From the NCBI RefSeq assembly GCF_000426445.1, contig NZ_KE384526.1:372001-436000 (forward strand): a DNA stretch of 64,000 nt. The letters are read 5' to 3'. Source of the stretch: Brevibacterium album DSM 18261 (GTDB lineage: Bacteria; Actinomycetota; Actinomycetes; Actinomycetales; Brevibacteriaceae). The notes beneath the pieces are model-generated. The model did not search any database, was not told where the DNA came from, and saw only the letters and a list, made by a program, of their open reading frames with translations. Below are positions 9,111 to 16,626 of the stretch, piece by piece. Numbering within the stretch: position 1 is the stretch's first letter; each line of letters starts with the position of its first letter. A program made the translations under genes and the position numbers.

Positions 9111-9130
9111 GTTTACAGTAAACGGTAAAC
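9111..9130. promoter_or_regulatory. Likely operator of the GntR regulator
   Basis: GTTTACAGTAAAC (9111-9123) is a perfect 6-1-6 dyad, followed at once by a third half-site, GGTAAAC. The element ends 15 bp before the GntR start codon. The GT-N-AC core suits FCD-type GntR regulators. Its position over the promoter and leader suggests self-repression and possibly control of the downstream Tct operon. Confidence 0.6.
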
Positions 9131-9145
9131 TGAAAAGGATTCGAG

Positions 9146-9877
9146 ATGCACCCCTCACCACCGCGCCGCGGCGATGCCCTGGGCGACCAGGTCGCCGACG
9201 ATCTGCGCCGCCAGATCGTCACGCGCGGCATCGAAGCGGGCGCGAGCCTCGTCGAGACCAGGCTCGCGGAGATCTACCAGGTCAGCCGCGGCCCGGTGCG
9301 CGATGCCCTCCGGATCCTCGCCAACGAGGGGCTGGTGGAGACGAGCGGCCGCAGCGTGCGCGTCCTGGGACTCACCCGAGAGGACATCGACGAGCTCTTC
9401 CGGCTGCGCCTGGCCATGGAGCAGATGGCCCTCACCGAGGCCTTCGGCTCCCGCCGGGAGGGTCTGCTCGCGCTCCTCCGCTCCGCCATCGCGGACATGG
9501 AGGCGGCCGTTGCGGCCGGTGACCCCGCGGCGTTCACCCTCGCCGACCTCACCTTCCACAGTGCCTTCGGCACCGCATCGGGGCTCCGCCGCGTCCAGAG
9601 CGTGTGGAGCCAGTACCGCGGCTCGATCTCCAATCTGCTCCTCGTCGCCAACCTCGACCACATCGACCTGCAGCCGTCCCTGAAGAAGCACCAGCAGCTC
9701 TTGGTGATGATCGAGGACGGCAACGACGATGCGGCTCTGGCAGAGCTCGCGCACCACGTCGATGCCTCGCGCGTCCGCGTCCGCGAGCACTTCACGGACG
9801 CACAGCCTGATCACCATCCCCCCGTCGACCCGCCGGACTCCCAGGGCTCCCCGGCCCCGGCAGATTCCGCGGTCTGA
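9146..9877 (+). CDS. GntR-family regulator with FCD domain
   Basis: 243 residues. Residues about 8-75 hold the winged helix: DQVADDLRRQIVTRGIEAGA, ETRLAEIYQVSRGPVRDALR and LVETSGRSVRVLGLT are typical of the FadR group. Residues about 80-220 form the helical FCD ligand and metal domain, with LRLAMEQMAL, the conserved Asp/His positions (LTFHSAFG), and KKHQQLL then LAHHVDASR near the end. Such proteins usually repress a neighbouring catabolic operon and are released by a carboxylate metabolite. The gene directly precedes the TctCBA-aldolase-kinase genes and has its own dyad upstream, so it is most likely their regulator. Confidence 0.93.
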   Translation: MHPSPPRRGDALGDQVADDLRRQIVTRGIEAGASLVETRLAEIYQVSRGPVRDALRILANEGLVETSGRSVRVLGLTREDIDELFRLRLAMEQMALTEAFGSRREGLLALLRSAIADMEAAVAAGDPAAFTLADLTFHSAFGTASGLRRVQSVWSQYRGSISNLLLVANLDHIDLQPSLKKHQQLLVMIEDGNDDAALAELAHHVDASRVRVREHFTDAQPDHHPPVDPPDSQGSPAPADSAV

Positions 9878-9904
9878 GCACCGCAGCTCCGCCCGGACCC
9901 ACCC

Positions 9905-9920
9905 GTTCTCGCCCGAGAAC
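9905..9920. promoter_or_regulatory. Inverted repeat in front of tctC
   Basis: GTTCTCG-CC-CGAGAAC is a perfect 7-2-7 dyad 20 bp before the TctC start and just upstream of the AAGGAAG ribosome site. It could be an operator or a small hairpin in the leader. It does not match the GTTTAC dyad in front of the GntR gene. Confidence 0.4.
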
Positions 9921-9940
9921 ACTCACAAGGAAGTGCACAC

Positions 9941-10918
9941 ATGAACCGCAGCCGCACCCGCCTGGCGGGAATCGCAGCCCTGTCCGCCGTCGCCGCCCTC
10001 ACCCTGACCGCCTGCGCCGATCGCGGCGGGGCCACCGGGGAGGACTCTGCCGCCGGGGGCTTCCCCGACGGCGACATCACCCTCGTCGTGCCCTATGACG
10101 CCGGCGGCGCCTCCGACCTCGCCGCCCGCACTCTCGCCACGCAGATGGAGGAGAGCCTGGATGCCTCCATCGTCGTGGAGAACCGCAGCGGCGGCGCAGG
10201 CTCGGTGGGACTCGACTACCTCGCCGCCCAGGAGCCGGACGGATACACCATCGGCTATCTCCCGGTCGAAACCGTCATGCTCGGCTACCAGGGCTACGAC
10301 ATCGACCCGGCGGCGTACGAGCCGCTCGGCCAGATGGTCTCCGTCCCGGCCACCATCGCAGTCCCCGCGGACAGCGAATACCAGACGCTCGAGGATCTCA
10401 TCGCGGCGGCACGCTCCGGCGAGGTCACCGTCGCCAACTCCGGCACCGGCTCCATCTGGGAGGCGGCCACCACAGAGCTCGCGACCACTGCGGACGCGCA
10501 GCTCAAGCCCGTGCCCTTCGACGGCGGCGCACCCGCCGTCACCGCCGCGATCGGCGGTCAGGTCGATGCGGTGGTCGCCGGCATCTCCGAGACCTCACCA
10601 GGCCACGCCGACGGAACCCTGCGCGTCCTGGCCGTCTTCGACGACGAGCCCTCGCCCGCGCTCGAGGGCGTGCCCACCGGCGCCGAGGCCGGCCACGACG
10701 TCGTGATCGGCGGCTGGGGCGCGCTCGGTGCCCCAGCAGGCCTCGACGCCGAGGTCAAGGAGACTCTGTCCTCGGCCGTGTCCGAGGCAGCGGAGACCGA
10801 GGACTTCCGGAAGATCATCGCCGACTCGGGAAATGTGCCGATGAATGTGCCCCCCGAGGACTTCCAGCCGTTCTACGAGGACGAGAACGAGCGCTTCGCC
10901 GCGATCTTCGGCGGCTGA
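9941..10918 (+). CDS. tctC: Tripartite tricarboxylate transporter substrate-binding protein, TctC family
   Basis: 325 residues. A lipoprotein signal ends in LTAC with Cys25 as the lipidated residue, so the receptor is tethered outside the membrane. The mature protein shows the Bug/TctC family pattern: DITLVVPYDAGGASDLAART, VVENRSGGAGSVGLDYLA, and later FDGGAPAVTAAIGGQVDAVV. Family members bind carboxylates such as citrate or aromatic and sugar acids in a closed cleft. An AAGGAAG ribosome site precedes ATG 9941. The small and large membrane subunits follow in order, forming a complete TctCBA system. The bound acid cannot be told from sequence; the kinases downstream suggest a polyhydroxylated acid. 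Confidence 0.93.
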   Translation: MNRSRTRLAGIAALSAVAALTLTACADRGGATGEDSAAGGFPDGDITLVVPYDAGGASDLAARTLATQMEESLDASIVVENRSGGAGSVGLDYLAAQEPDGYTIGYLPVETVMLGYQGYDIDPAAYEPLGQMVSVPATIAVPADSEYQTLEDLIAAARSGEVTVANSGTGSIWEAATTELATTADAQLKPVPFDGGAPAVTAAIGGQVDAVVAGISETSPGHADGTLRVLAVFDDEPSPALEGVPTGAEAGHDVVIGGWGALGAPAGLDAEVKETLSSAVSEAAETEDFRKIIADSGNVPMNVPPEDFQPFYEDENERFAAIFGG

Positions 10919-10955
10919 GCACTCGCCCTCCCATCCCGGACGGAAGCAGAATCCC

Positions 10956-11447
10956 ATGTCACTCCCCACAGAGCCCTCCGGCGGCAGCATCGTGATGCTG
11001 AGCCCCGGCCGGGGCCGGGCACTGGTGGGCCCGCTCTGCGGCATCGCCGCCGGTGCGCTCGTCCTCCTCCTGGCCCAGTCGGTCCCCGTCCCCGAGGTCG
11101 AATCGCAGTTCAGCCCCCGCTGGTGGCCCCAGCTCTCCGGCGCGGCGATGATCCTCTTCTCCCTCGCGGCCGCCTTCAAGGACGGACTGCGCCCGGCCGC
11201 CTCCGGCGGGGAGGTCGAGGCCGGCAGCCGTGCGGGCACGGTGCGCATCGCGCTCGTCTTCGCAGCCGTCGCGGCGTACGGCGCAGCCTGGCTGGTGTTC
11301 GACTTCCGTCTGGTCACCGCGCTCCTCCTCGCCGCGCTCGTCGCCATCGGCGGCGGTCGCGGCTGGAAGGGGCTCGTCCTCTTCCCCCTCATCGTCACCC
11401 TCGTGCTCTGGCTCCTGTTCGGACTGCTGCTGCGGGTGCCGGTATGA
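10956..11447 (+). CDS. tctB: Tripartite tricarboxylate transporter small membrane protein, TctB family
   Basis: 163 residues with four predicted membrane helices (about residues 25-43, 55-70, 95-112 and 120-155), which is the TctB topology. The frame is open further upstream, but ATG 10956 gives the normal family length and is preceded by a GGAAGC-type ribosome site. The stop overlaps the TctA start by 4 bp (ATGA). Its role is the poorly conserved small membrane partner of TctA. The protein lies between clear TctC and TctA proteins, and that context is the main support. Confidence 0.88.
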   Translation: MSLPTEPSGGSIVMLSPGRGRALVGPLCGIAAGALVLLLAQSVPVPEVESQFSPRWWPQLSGAAMILFSLAAAFKDGLRPAASGGEVEAGSRAGTVRIALVFAAVAAYGAAWLVFDFRLVTALLLAALVAIGGGRGWKGLVLFPLIVTLVLWLLFGLLLRVPV

Positions 11448-12937
11448 GCGCCGCATTCGAAGGGCTCGCACAGCTCGCCGATCCCCTCGTCATCGTCTGC
11501 ATCCTCGTGGGTGCGCTCGCCGGCATGCTCGTGGGCGCGTTCCCCGGCATCACCGCGACGATGGCGGTCGCGCTCGCCAGCAGCTTCACCCTGACCCTCG
11601 ACCCCGTCCCGGGACTCGCGGTGCTGCTGACCATCTACGTGGCGGCGAACTTCGGGGACCGCGTGCCCGCGATCCTCGTGAACACCCCGGGCACTCCCGC
11701 CTCGATCGCCACGACCTTCGACGGCAACCCCATGGCCAGACAGGGCCGGGCCGGGGTCGCACTCACCACCTCTGCGATGGCCTCGGCCATCGGCACCCTC
11801 GTCGGTCTCATCGTGCTGGTCTTCGCGGCGATCCCGCTCTCGCGGATCGCGCTCATGTTCGGCCCGGCGGAGATGTTCGCCCTCGTGGTCTTCGGGCTCA
11901 CCATGATGGTGGGCGTCTCCGGTGACAACATCCTCAAGGGACTCGCGGCCGGGGCCTTCGGCCTCGCCCTCTCCTCCGTGGGGAGGGACCCCATCACGGG
12001 CACGGAGCGCTTCACCTTCGACATCCTCGCCCTCTCCGACGGACTCCCCTTCATCGCGGTGATCATCGGGCTCTTCGGCATCGCCGACGTCCTCGACCAG
12101 ATGTACACCCACCGCAGCGCGCTCCACTCCCCCATCCGGGAGATGGGCCGCTGGTGGCCCGACCGGAGTGAGCTGCGCACCATGCTCAAACCGCTGGGCA
12201 TCGGCTCGGCCGTGGGCGGAGCGGTCGGCGCAGTTCCCGCCGCCGGCGGCGACATCGCAGGGATCCTCTCCTGGACCACCGCGCGGAAGGCCTCGAAGGA
12301 GCCGGAGAAGTTCGGGAAGGGCTCGCTGGAGGGCCTCACCGCCAGCGACACCGCCTCGAACGCCACACTGGGCCCGTCCGTGACCACGACCCTCGCCCTC
12401 GGGGTGCCCGGGGACTCAGTCATGGCCGTCCTCATCGGCTCGCTCGTCATCTGGGGCTACCAGCCGGGGCCCGGCCTCTTCACCAGCCAGCCGGACCTCG
12501 TCTACACGATCGCGGGAATCATGGTCGCGGCGACGCTGCTCACCCTCGGGCTCAGCGTCGTCCGCTCGCGCGGAGTCACCCGGCTCCTCGAACTGCCGCC
12601 GCACTTCCTCTGGACCGTCATCATCGTCTTCTGCATGGTGGGCACCTACGCCGTGAACAACAGCGTCGTCGATGTCGTGGTCATGCTCGCGTTCGGGATC
12701 GCGGGCCTCTTCATGCGGCGGTTCGGCTTCCCCGCAGGCCCCGTGGTCCTCGGCCTCATCCTCGGCTCGCTCGCAGAGGGCAATCTGCGCCGCGCGCTCG
12801 AGATCGGAGGCCCCGCGAACATCCTCACCAGTCCCATCGCCATGGGCTTCCTCGTCGTCGCAGTGGGAGCGGTCACCGTCCCTCCCCTCGTCCGCGCGCT
12901 CCGGAGCCGCCGCGCCGCGGCCCGGGCAGCCCGCTGA
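11444..12937 (+). CDS. tctA: Tripartite tricarboxylate transporter large permease, TctA family
   Basis: 497 residues, the family's normal length, with about 12 membrane helices. The two inverted-repeat signatures of TctA are visible: GAFPGITATMAVALASSFTL near residue 35 and AVPAAGGDIAGILSW near residue 265, along with VNTPGTPASIATTFDGNPMA near residue 80. It forms the ion-coupled channel that works with TctC and TctB. ATG 11444 is chosen because it overlaps the TctB stop and marks the start of homology; the longer open frame upstream is a reading-frame shadow. A 38-bp gap with AAAGGAAAG leads to the aldolase gene. Confidence 0.94.
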   Translation: MSAAFEGLAQLADPLVIVCILVGALAGMLVGAFPGITATMAVALASSFTLTLDPVPGLAVLLTIYVAANFGDRVPAILVNTPGTPASIATTFDGNPMARQGRAGVALTTSAMASAIGTLVGLIVLVFAAIPLSRIALMFGPAEMFALVVFGLTMMVGVSGDNILKGLAAGAFGLALSSVGRDPITGTERFTFDILALSDGLPFIAVIIGLFGIADVLDQMYTHRSALHSPIREMGRWWPDRSELRTMLKPLGIGSAVGGAVGAVPAAGGDIAGILSWTTARKASKEPEKFGKGSLEGLTASDTASNATLGPSVTTTLALGVPGDSVMAVLIGSLVIWGYQPGPGLFTSQPDLVYTIAGIMVAATLLTLGLSVVRSRGVTRLLELPPHFLWTVIIVFCMVGTYAVNNSVVDVVVMLAFGIAGLFMRRFGFPAGPVVLGLILGSLAEGNLRRALEIGGPANILTSPIAMGFLVVAVGAVTVPPLVRALRSRRAAARAAR

Positions 12938-12975
12938 AACCCGCCGCAGAGCACACGCCACAGCAAAGGAAAGCA

Positions 12976-13854
12976 ATGAACCGACCCATCGTCATCACCG
13001 CCACCCCCACCCTCTTCTCCGAGGACGAATCGCTCGACCTCGGCGCCGCCCGCGAGCAGCTCGCCTGGCTGCAGGACAAGGGTGTGGACGCGGTGTTCGC
13101 CGCCGGCACCACGGGCGAGTTCCCCGCGCTGTCCGACGAGGAGCGCCTCTCCGTGCTGCGGACGACCCTCGAGGTGTTCGCCCCGGAGCGGACCTACTTC
13201 CACGTGGGAGCGGCCGCCGCCCTCCAGGCCGAGCAGCTGGCCCGTGGGGCAGCCGGCGCCGGCGCGGTCCGCCTCGCCGCCGTGACCCCCTACTACCAGC
13301 CCGCCCCCGAGGCCGAGGTCCTCAGGTACTACGAGCGCCTCGTCGCCGCCGCGCCCGATGCCAGGCTCTACGCCTATCTCTTCACGGCGCGCACCTCGAC
13401 GGTGTCCGTGCCCGCACTCCTGCCGAAGCTCGCGGACCTCGGTGTGGCCGGAGTCAAGCTCAGCGGGGAGTCGGACGAGTCCGTGGCCGCCTACCTCGCA
13501 CACCGCCCCGAGGGCTTCGAGGTGTTCTCCGGCAACGACATCTCCTTCGGCTGGCTCGCGGGCGCCGGTGGGGACGGCATCGTCTCCGGAGTGTCCTCGG
13601 CGTTCCCCGAGCCGTTCGTCGCCCTGCGCGACGCCGTCGCGGCCGGCCGCGAGGAGGAGGCCGCCCGCTGGCAGGGCGAGGTCGAGAGGGTCGTCCGGGC
13701 CGTGCTCGCAGGCAGCCTCACCCACCTCAAGGCAGGAGCCGAGGCACGCGGCTTCCGGGGCGGACCGGTGCGCTCGGCCGTCCCCGGGGTCACAGCGGAG
13801 GAGCGCGCTGCGCTCGAGGACCTGGCCGCGCACTTCGACGCACTCGCAGGCTGA
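12976..13854 (+). CDS. Dihydrodipicolinate synthase family aldolase/lyase (second copy)
   Basis: 292 residues. The GTTGEFPALSDEER motif near residue 45 and Schiff-base Lys161 in AGVKLSGES mark a class I DapA-family enzyme. The usual YNxP motif around the catalytic Tyr is replaced by YAYLFTAR, so it is not a standard lysine-pathway enzyme and is only distantly related to the copy at 2544. It lies between TctA and a DhaK-DhaL kinase, 9 bp before the latter. The inferred role is retro-aldol cleavage or dehydration of the imported acid, giving a small keto or aldehyde product that the following kinase phosphorylates. Confidence 0.88.
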   Translation: MNRPIVITATPTLFSEDESLDLGAAREQLAWLQDKGVDAVFAAGTTGEFPALSDEERLSVLRTTLEVFAPERTYFHVGAAAALQAEQLARGAAGAGAVRLAAVTPYYQPAPEAEVLRYYERLVAAAPDARLYAYLFTARTSTVSVPALLPKLADLGVAGVKLSGESDESVAAYLAHRPEGFEVFSGNDISFGWLAGAGGDGIVSGVSSAFPEPFVALRDAVAAGREEEAARWQGEVERVVRAVLAGSLTHLKAGAEARGFRGGPVRSAVPGVTAEERAALEDLAAHFDALAG

Positions 13855-13863
13855 GGGAGCGCC

Positions 13864-15558
13864 ATGACCCTCCGCAAGATCATCAACGACCCGGCCGATC
13901 TCGTCGACGAGGTCATGGACGGCATCCTCGCCGCGCACGGCGGGGAGATCCGCGCGCTCACCACGGACCGGCGCTCCCTCGGGCGCGTCGACGCACCGCA
14001 GCCCGGACGGGTCGCCATCGTCACCGGCGGCGGCTCCGGCCATCTGCCGTTCTTCCTCGGCTACGTGGGCCGGGGCCTGTGCTCGGCCGTGGCCGTGGGC
14101 AACGTCTTCTCCTCCCCCTCGGCGGCCCTCGTCCACGCCGCGGCCGCCTCCGTCGCCTCGGAGGCCGGCGTCCTCCTGCTCTACGGCAACTACGGCGGGG
14201 ACGTCTACAATTTCGACCTCGCGGCGGATCTCCTGCGGGCGCAGGGCACTCCTGTGCGCACGGTGCTGGGCACGGACGACATCGCCTCCGCCCCGCCGGA
14301 GCGCAGCGGGGACCGGCGAGGGGTGGCCGGCCTCGTCCTCGTCTACAAGGCCGCCGGTGCCGCCGCCGAGGCGCTCATGCCCCTCGACGAGGTCGCCCGG
14401 ATCGCGCAGAAGGCCGTCGACCGCACCCGGACGATGGGAGTGGGGCTCGCACCCACGATCCTGCCCGCCGCAGGTGAGCCCACGTTCGAGCTCGGCGAGG
14501 GCGAGATGGAGATCGGCGTGGGCATCCACGGCGAGCGCGGAGTCCACCGCGGCCCGCTCGAGACCGCGGACGAGATCACCGACCGCTTCCTCGAGGAGAT
14601 CGCCGGGGAGCTCGACCTCACCGAGGGCAGCCGCGCGGCCGTCCTCGTCAACGGTCTGGGCGCCACCCCTCTGGAGGAGCTCTACGTCGTCTACCGGCGC
14701 CTCGCCGAACGGCTCGCGGCCCGCGGGGTCGACATCGCGCACCGCTTCGTGGGCGAGTACGTCACCAGCCTGGAGATGGCAGGCGTCTCGGTCTCGGTCA
14801 TGCTCCTCGACGAGGAGCTCGAGGACCTCATCGCGGCCCCCGCGGCCTCCCCCTTCTACCGGGACGGCTCCTCCGACGAGGCTGTCCGCGGAGAGCTGCG
14901 CGACGCCTCGGGCACCTCCGTGGAGATCCGCACCGCGGAGGACCCGGGGCCGCTGCGCGCCCTCCTGCTCGGAGCGCTGCCGCAGATGCCCGCACATGCG
15001 GAGGAGCTGCGCCGGCTGGACGCGGCCGTGGGCGACGGGGACCTCGGCATCACGGTCTCCGCCGGAGCCGAGGCCGTGGCCGCCGCGGTCGCCGGCCTGC
15101 CCTCGGACGCGGCCGAGTCCGTCGTCCTCCTCACGGCGGCCTCGGCGTTCGCCTCCGCCAATCCCTCGACCTTCGCCGCGCTCGTGGGCACGGGACTGGC
15201 GGCGGCGGCCGAAGCCGTCGACGCGGAGGCCGGCAGCGATCCGGCGGCACGGTGCGCGGCCGGCCTCCGGGCGTTCGCCGACAGGGTGAGCGAGCGGGGA
15301 GGCGCCCGCCTGGGCGACAAGACCTTCCTCGACGTGCTCATCCCGCTCGCGGAGCTCGCAGGCGCAGGTGCGGGCCTCCGCGCGCTCGAATCTGAAGCGC
15401 AGCGGCTGCTGGCGGAGAGCACCCCGCTGCAGAACCGCCGCGGCAGGGCGGCCTGGCAGGGAGAGCGCACGCGCGGGCTGCCGGATCCCGGCTCCGTCGC
15501 CGTCGTCCGCTTCCTCACCGCCCTCGCGGAGGCCGGGGAAGCAGGGAGCCCGGCATGA
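13864..15558 (+). CDS. Dihydroxyacetone-kinase-family protein (DhaK-DhaL fusion)
   Basis: 564 residues in one chain. The DhaK domain (about 1-330) contains VTGGGSGHLPFFLGYVG, GNYGGDVYNF and His222 in GIGVGIHGERG, the residue that binds the carbonyl substrate as a hemiaminal. The DhaL domain (about 350-560) carries AVGDGDLGITVSAG, the Asp cluster that holds Mg-ATP. Using ATP rather than the PTS, such fusions phosphorylate dihydroxyacetone or related C3-C4 ketoses such as erythrulose. It follows an aldolase and is coupled by 4 bp to a PfkB kinase, so it probably traps a cleavage product of the sugar-acid pathway. Confidence 0.93.
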   Translation: MTLRKIINDPADLVDEVMDGILAAHGGEIRALTTDRRSLGRVDAPQPGRVAIVTGGGSGHLPFFLGYVGRGLCSAVAVGNVFSSPSAALVHAAAASVASEAGVLLLYGNYGGDVYNFDLAADLLRAQGTPVRTVLGTDDIASAPPERSGDRRGVAGLVLVYKAAGAAAEALMPLDEVARIAQKAVDRTRTMGVGLAPTILPAAGEPTFELGEGEMEIGVGIHGERGVHRGPLETADEITDRFLEEIAGELDLTEGSRAAVLVNGLGATPLEELYVVYRRLAERLAARGVDIAHRFVGEYVTSLEMAGVSVSVMLLDEELEDLIAAPAASPFYRDGSSDEAVRGELRDASGTSVEIRTAEDPGPLRALLLGALPQMPAHAEELRRLDAAVGDGDLGITVSAGAEAVAAAVAGLPSDAAESVVLLTAASAFASANPSTFAALVGTGLAAAAEAVDAEAGSDPAARCAAGLRAFADRVSERGGARLGDKTFLDVLIPLAELAGAGAGLRALESEAQRLLAESTPLQNRRGRAAWQGERTRGLPDPGSVAVVRFLTALAEAGEAGSPA

Positions 15559-16460
15559 GCGCCGCGCTCGTGGTCTTCGGGTCCGTGAACCGGGACCTCG
15601 GGGTCCGCGTGCGGCGCTTCCCATTACCCGGGGAGACGCTGCTGGGGCACAGCCTGAGCCAGTCGCCGGGCGGGAAGAGCGCCAACCAGGCCGCAGCGGC
15701 GGCGCTGAGCGGTGCGGCGACGGCCCTCATCGGCAGGGTGGGCCGCGACGAGGCGGGCGAGCAGGTCACGGCGGCGCTGCGTGCCTGCGGCGTGGACACC
15801 GCGGACGTCCGGGCCACCGGCTCGCCCACCGGCACGGCGCTCATCACCGTCGACGAGGCGGGTGAGAACACCATCGTGATGGTGCCCGGCGCGAACGCGG
15901 ACGTCACCGGCGATGACTGTCCGGATGCCCGCCTGCAGGCCGCCTCGTGGACGCTCCTCGGCATGGAGGTCCCGCTCGCGGCGGTCTTCGAGACGGCCTC
16001 GCGGGCGCGCGCCGCCGGATGCCGTGTGGCGCTCAACCTCTCCCCCGTCCCCGAGGCGCCGGTCCCGCTGGAGGACATCGATCTGCTCGTCGTCAACCGG
16101 GGCGAGGCGGAGGCGCTGCTGGAGGCGGCCGCGACGGGTGCCGCGTCGCCGGACACCGCCTCCCCACCGGACCTCGAGGCCGCCGCCGAGGCGCTCGGGG
16201 TGGACACCGTGGCGATCACCCTCGGCGCCGGAGGCGTCCTGCTCTCCCGCCAGGAGCGGCCCGCCGCGCACATCCCCACTCCGACTGTGCGGGCGGTGGA
16301 CACCACCGGCTGCGGTGACGCCTTCGCCGGAGTGCTCGTGGGGCGGCTGGCCTGCGGTGACGATCTGGAGCTCGCAGCTCAGCGCGCCACCGGATTCGCC
16401 GCACGCGCAGCCACGGCCCACGGCGCGATGCAGTCGTATCCTCGCGATCACTCGTGGTGA
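15555..16460 (+). CDS. PfkB/ribokinase-family carbohydrate kinase
   Basis: 301 residues. FGSVNRDLGVRVRRFPLPGE and GGKSANQAAAAALSG near the N-terminus, and Asp255 in DTTGCGDAFAGVLVG near the C-terminus, are the two PfkB signatures; the Asp is the catalytic base and GCGD forms the anion hole. It overlaps the DhaK-DhaL gene by 4 bp (ATGA). It resembles ribokinase more than fructokinase in its N-terminal motif, but the true substrate is unknown. Two kinases of different fold in one operon suggest either two phosphorylatable products or alternative substrates. This is the last gene of the Tct operon. Confidence 0.92.
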   Translation: MSAALVVFGSVNRDLGVRVRRFPLPGETLLGHSLSQSPGGKSANQAAAAALSGAATALIGRVGRDEAGEQVTAALRACGVDTADVRATGSPTGTALITVDEAGENTIVMVPGANADVTGDDCPDARLQAASWTLLGMEVPLAAVFETASRARAAGCRVALNLSPVPEAPVPLEDIDLLVVNRGEAEALLEAAATGAASPDTASPPDLEAAAEALGVDTVAITLGAGGVLLSRQERPAAHIPTPTVRAVDTTGCGDAFAGVLVGRLACGDDLELAAQRATGFAARAATAHGAMQSYPRDHSW

Positions 16461-16533
16461 GCGACAGCCTGAACTGCTTCCCGAACCCTGCACTTCTCTA
16501 ATAGCGAGAAACATCTGCACCCGATCACCCGGA

Positions 16534-16555
16534 GTGTGTAATGTGCATTACACAC
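16534..16555. promoter_or_regulatory. Perfect 22-bp operator-like dyad in front of the APC permease
   Basis: GTGTGTAATG and CATTACACAC are perfect 10-bp complements around a central TG. The core TGTAAT-N4-ATTACA (16537-16552) has the same length and nearly the same arms as the dyad at 23009-23024 in front of the glutamine-synthetase-like gene. A CCCGGGC/GCCCGGG hairpin (16556-16580) follows directly. It lies 71 bp before the permease start. A repressor site is the likeliest meaning. Confidence 0.65.
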
Positions 16556-16626
16556 CCCGGGCGCGTCTCCGCAGCCCGGGACCCGTCGGCAGCTCCTGCG
16601 CTGCGTCACAGAAAGCCTGAGCTCCG

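Noticed and set aside
6916..9231. A 771-residue minus-strand frame across the penicillin acylase gene
   Set aside because: It is a codon-bias shadow of the amidase; no motif is recognisable and there is no ribosome site for a gene there.
12646..15624. A 992-residue open frame on the minus strand across TctA, aldolase and kinase genes
   Set aside because: It is antisense to clearly coding genes with full active sites. Long antisense frames are expected in high-GC DNA, and the translation is low-complexity Arg/Glu/Gly without any recognisable domain.
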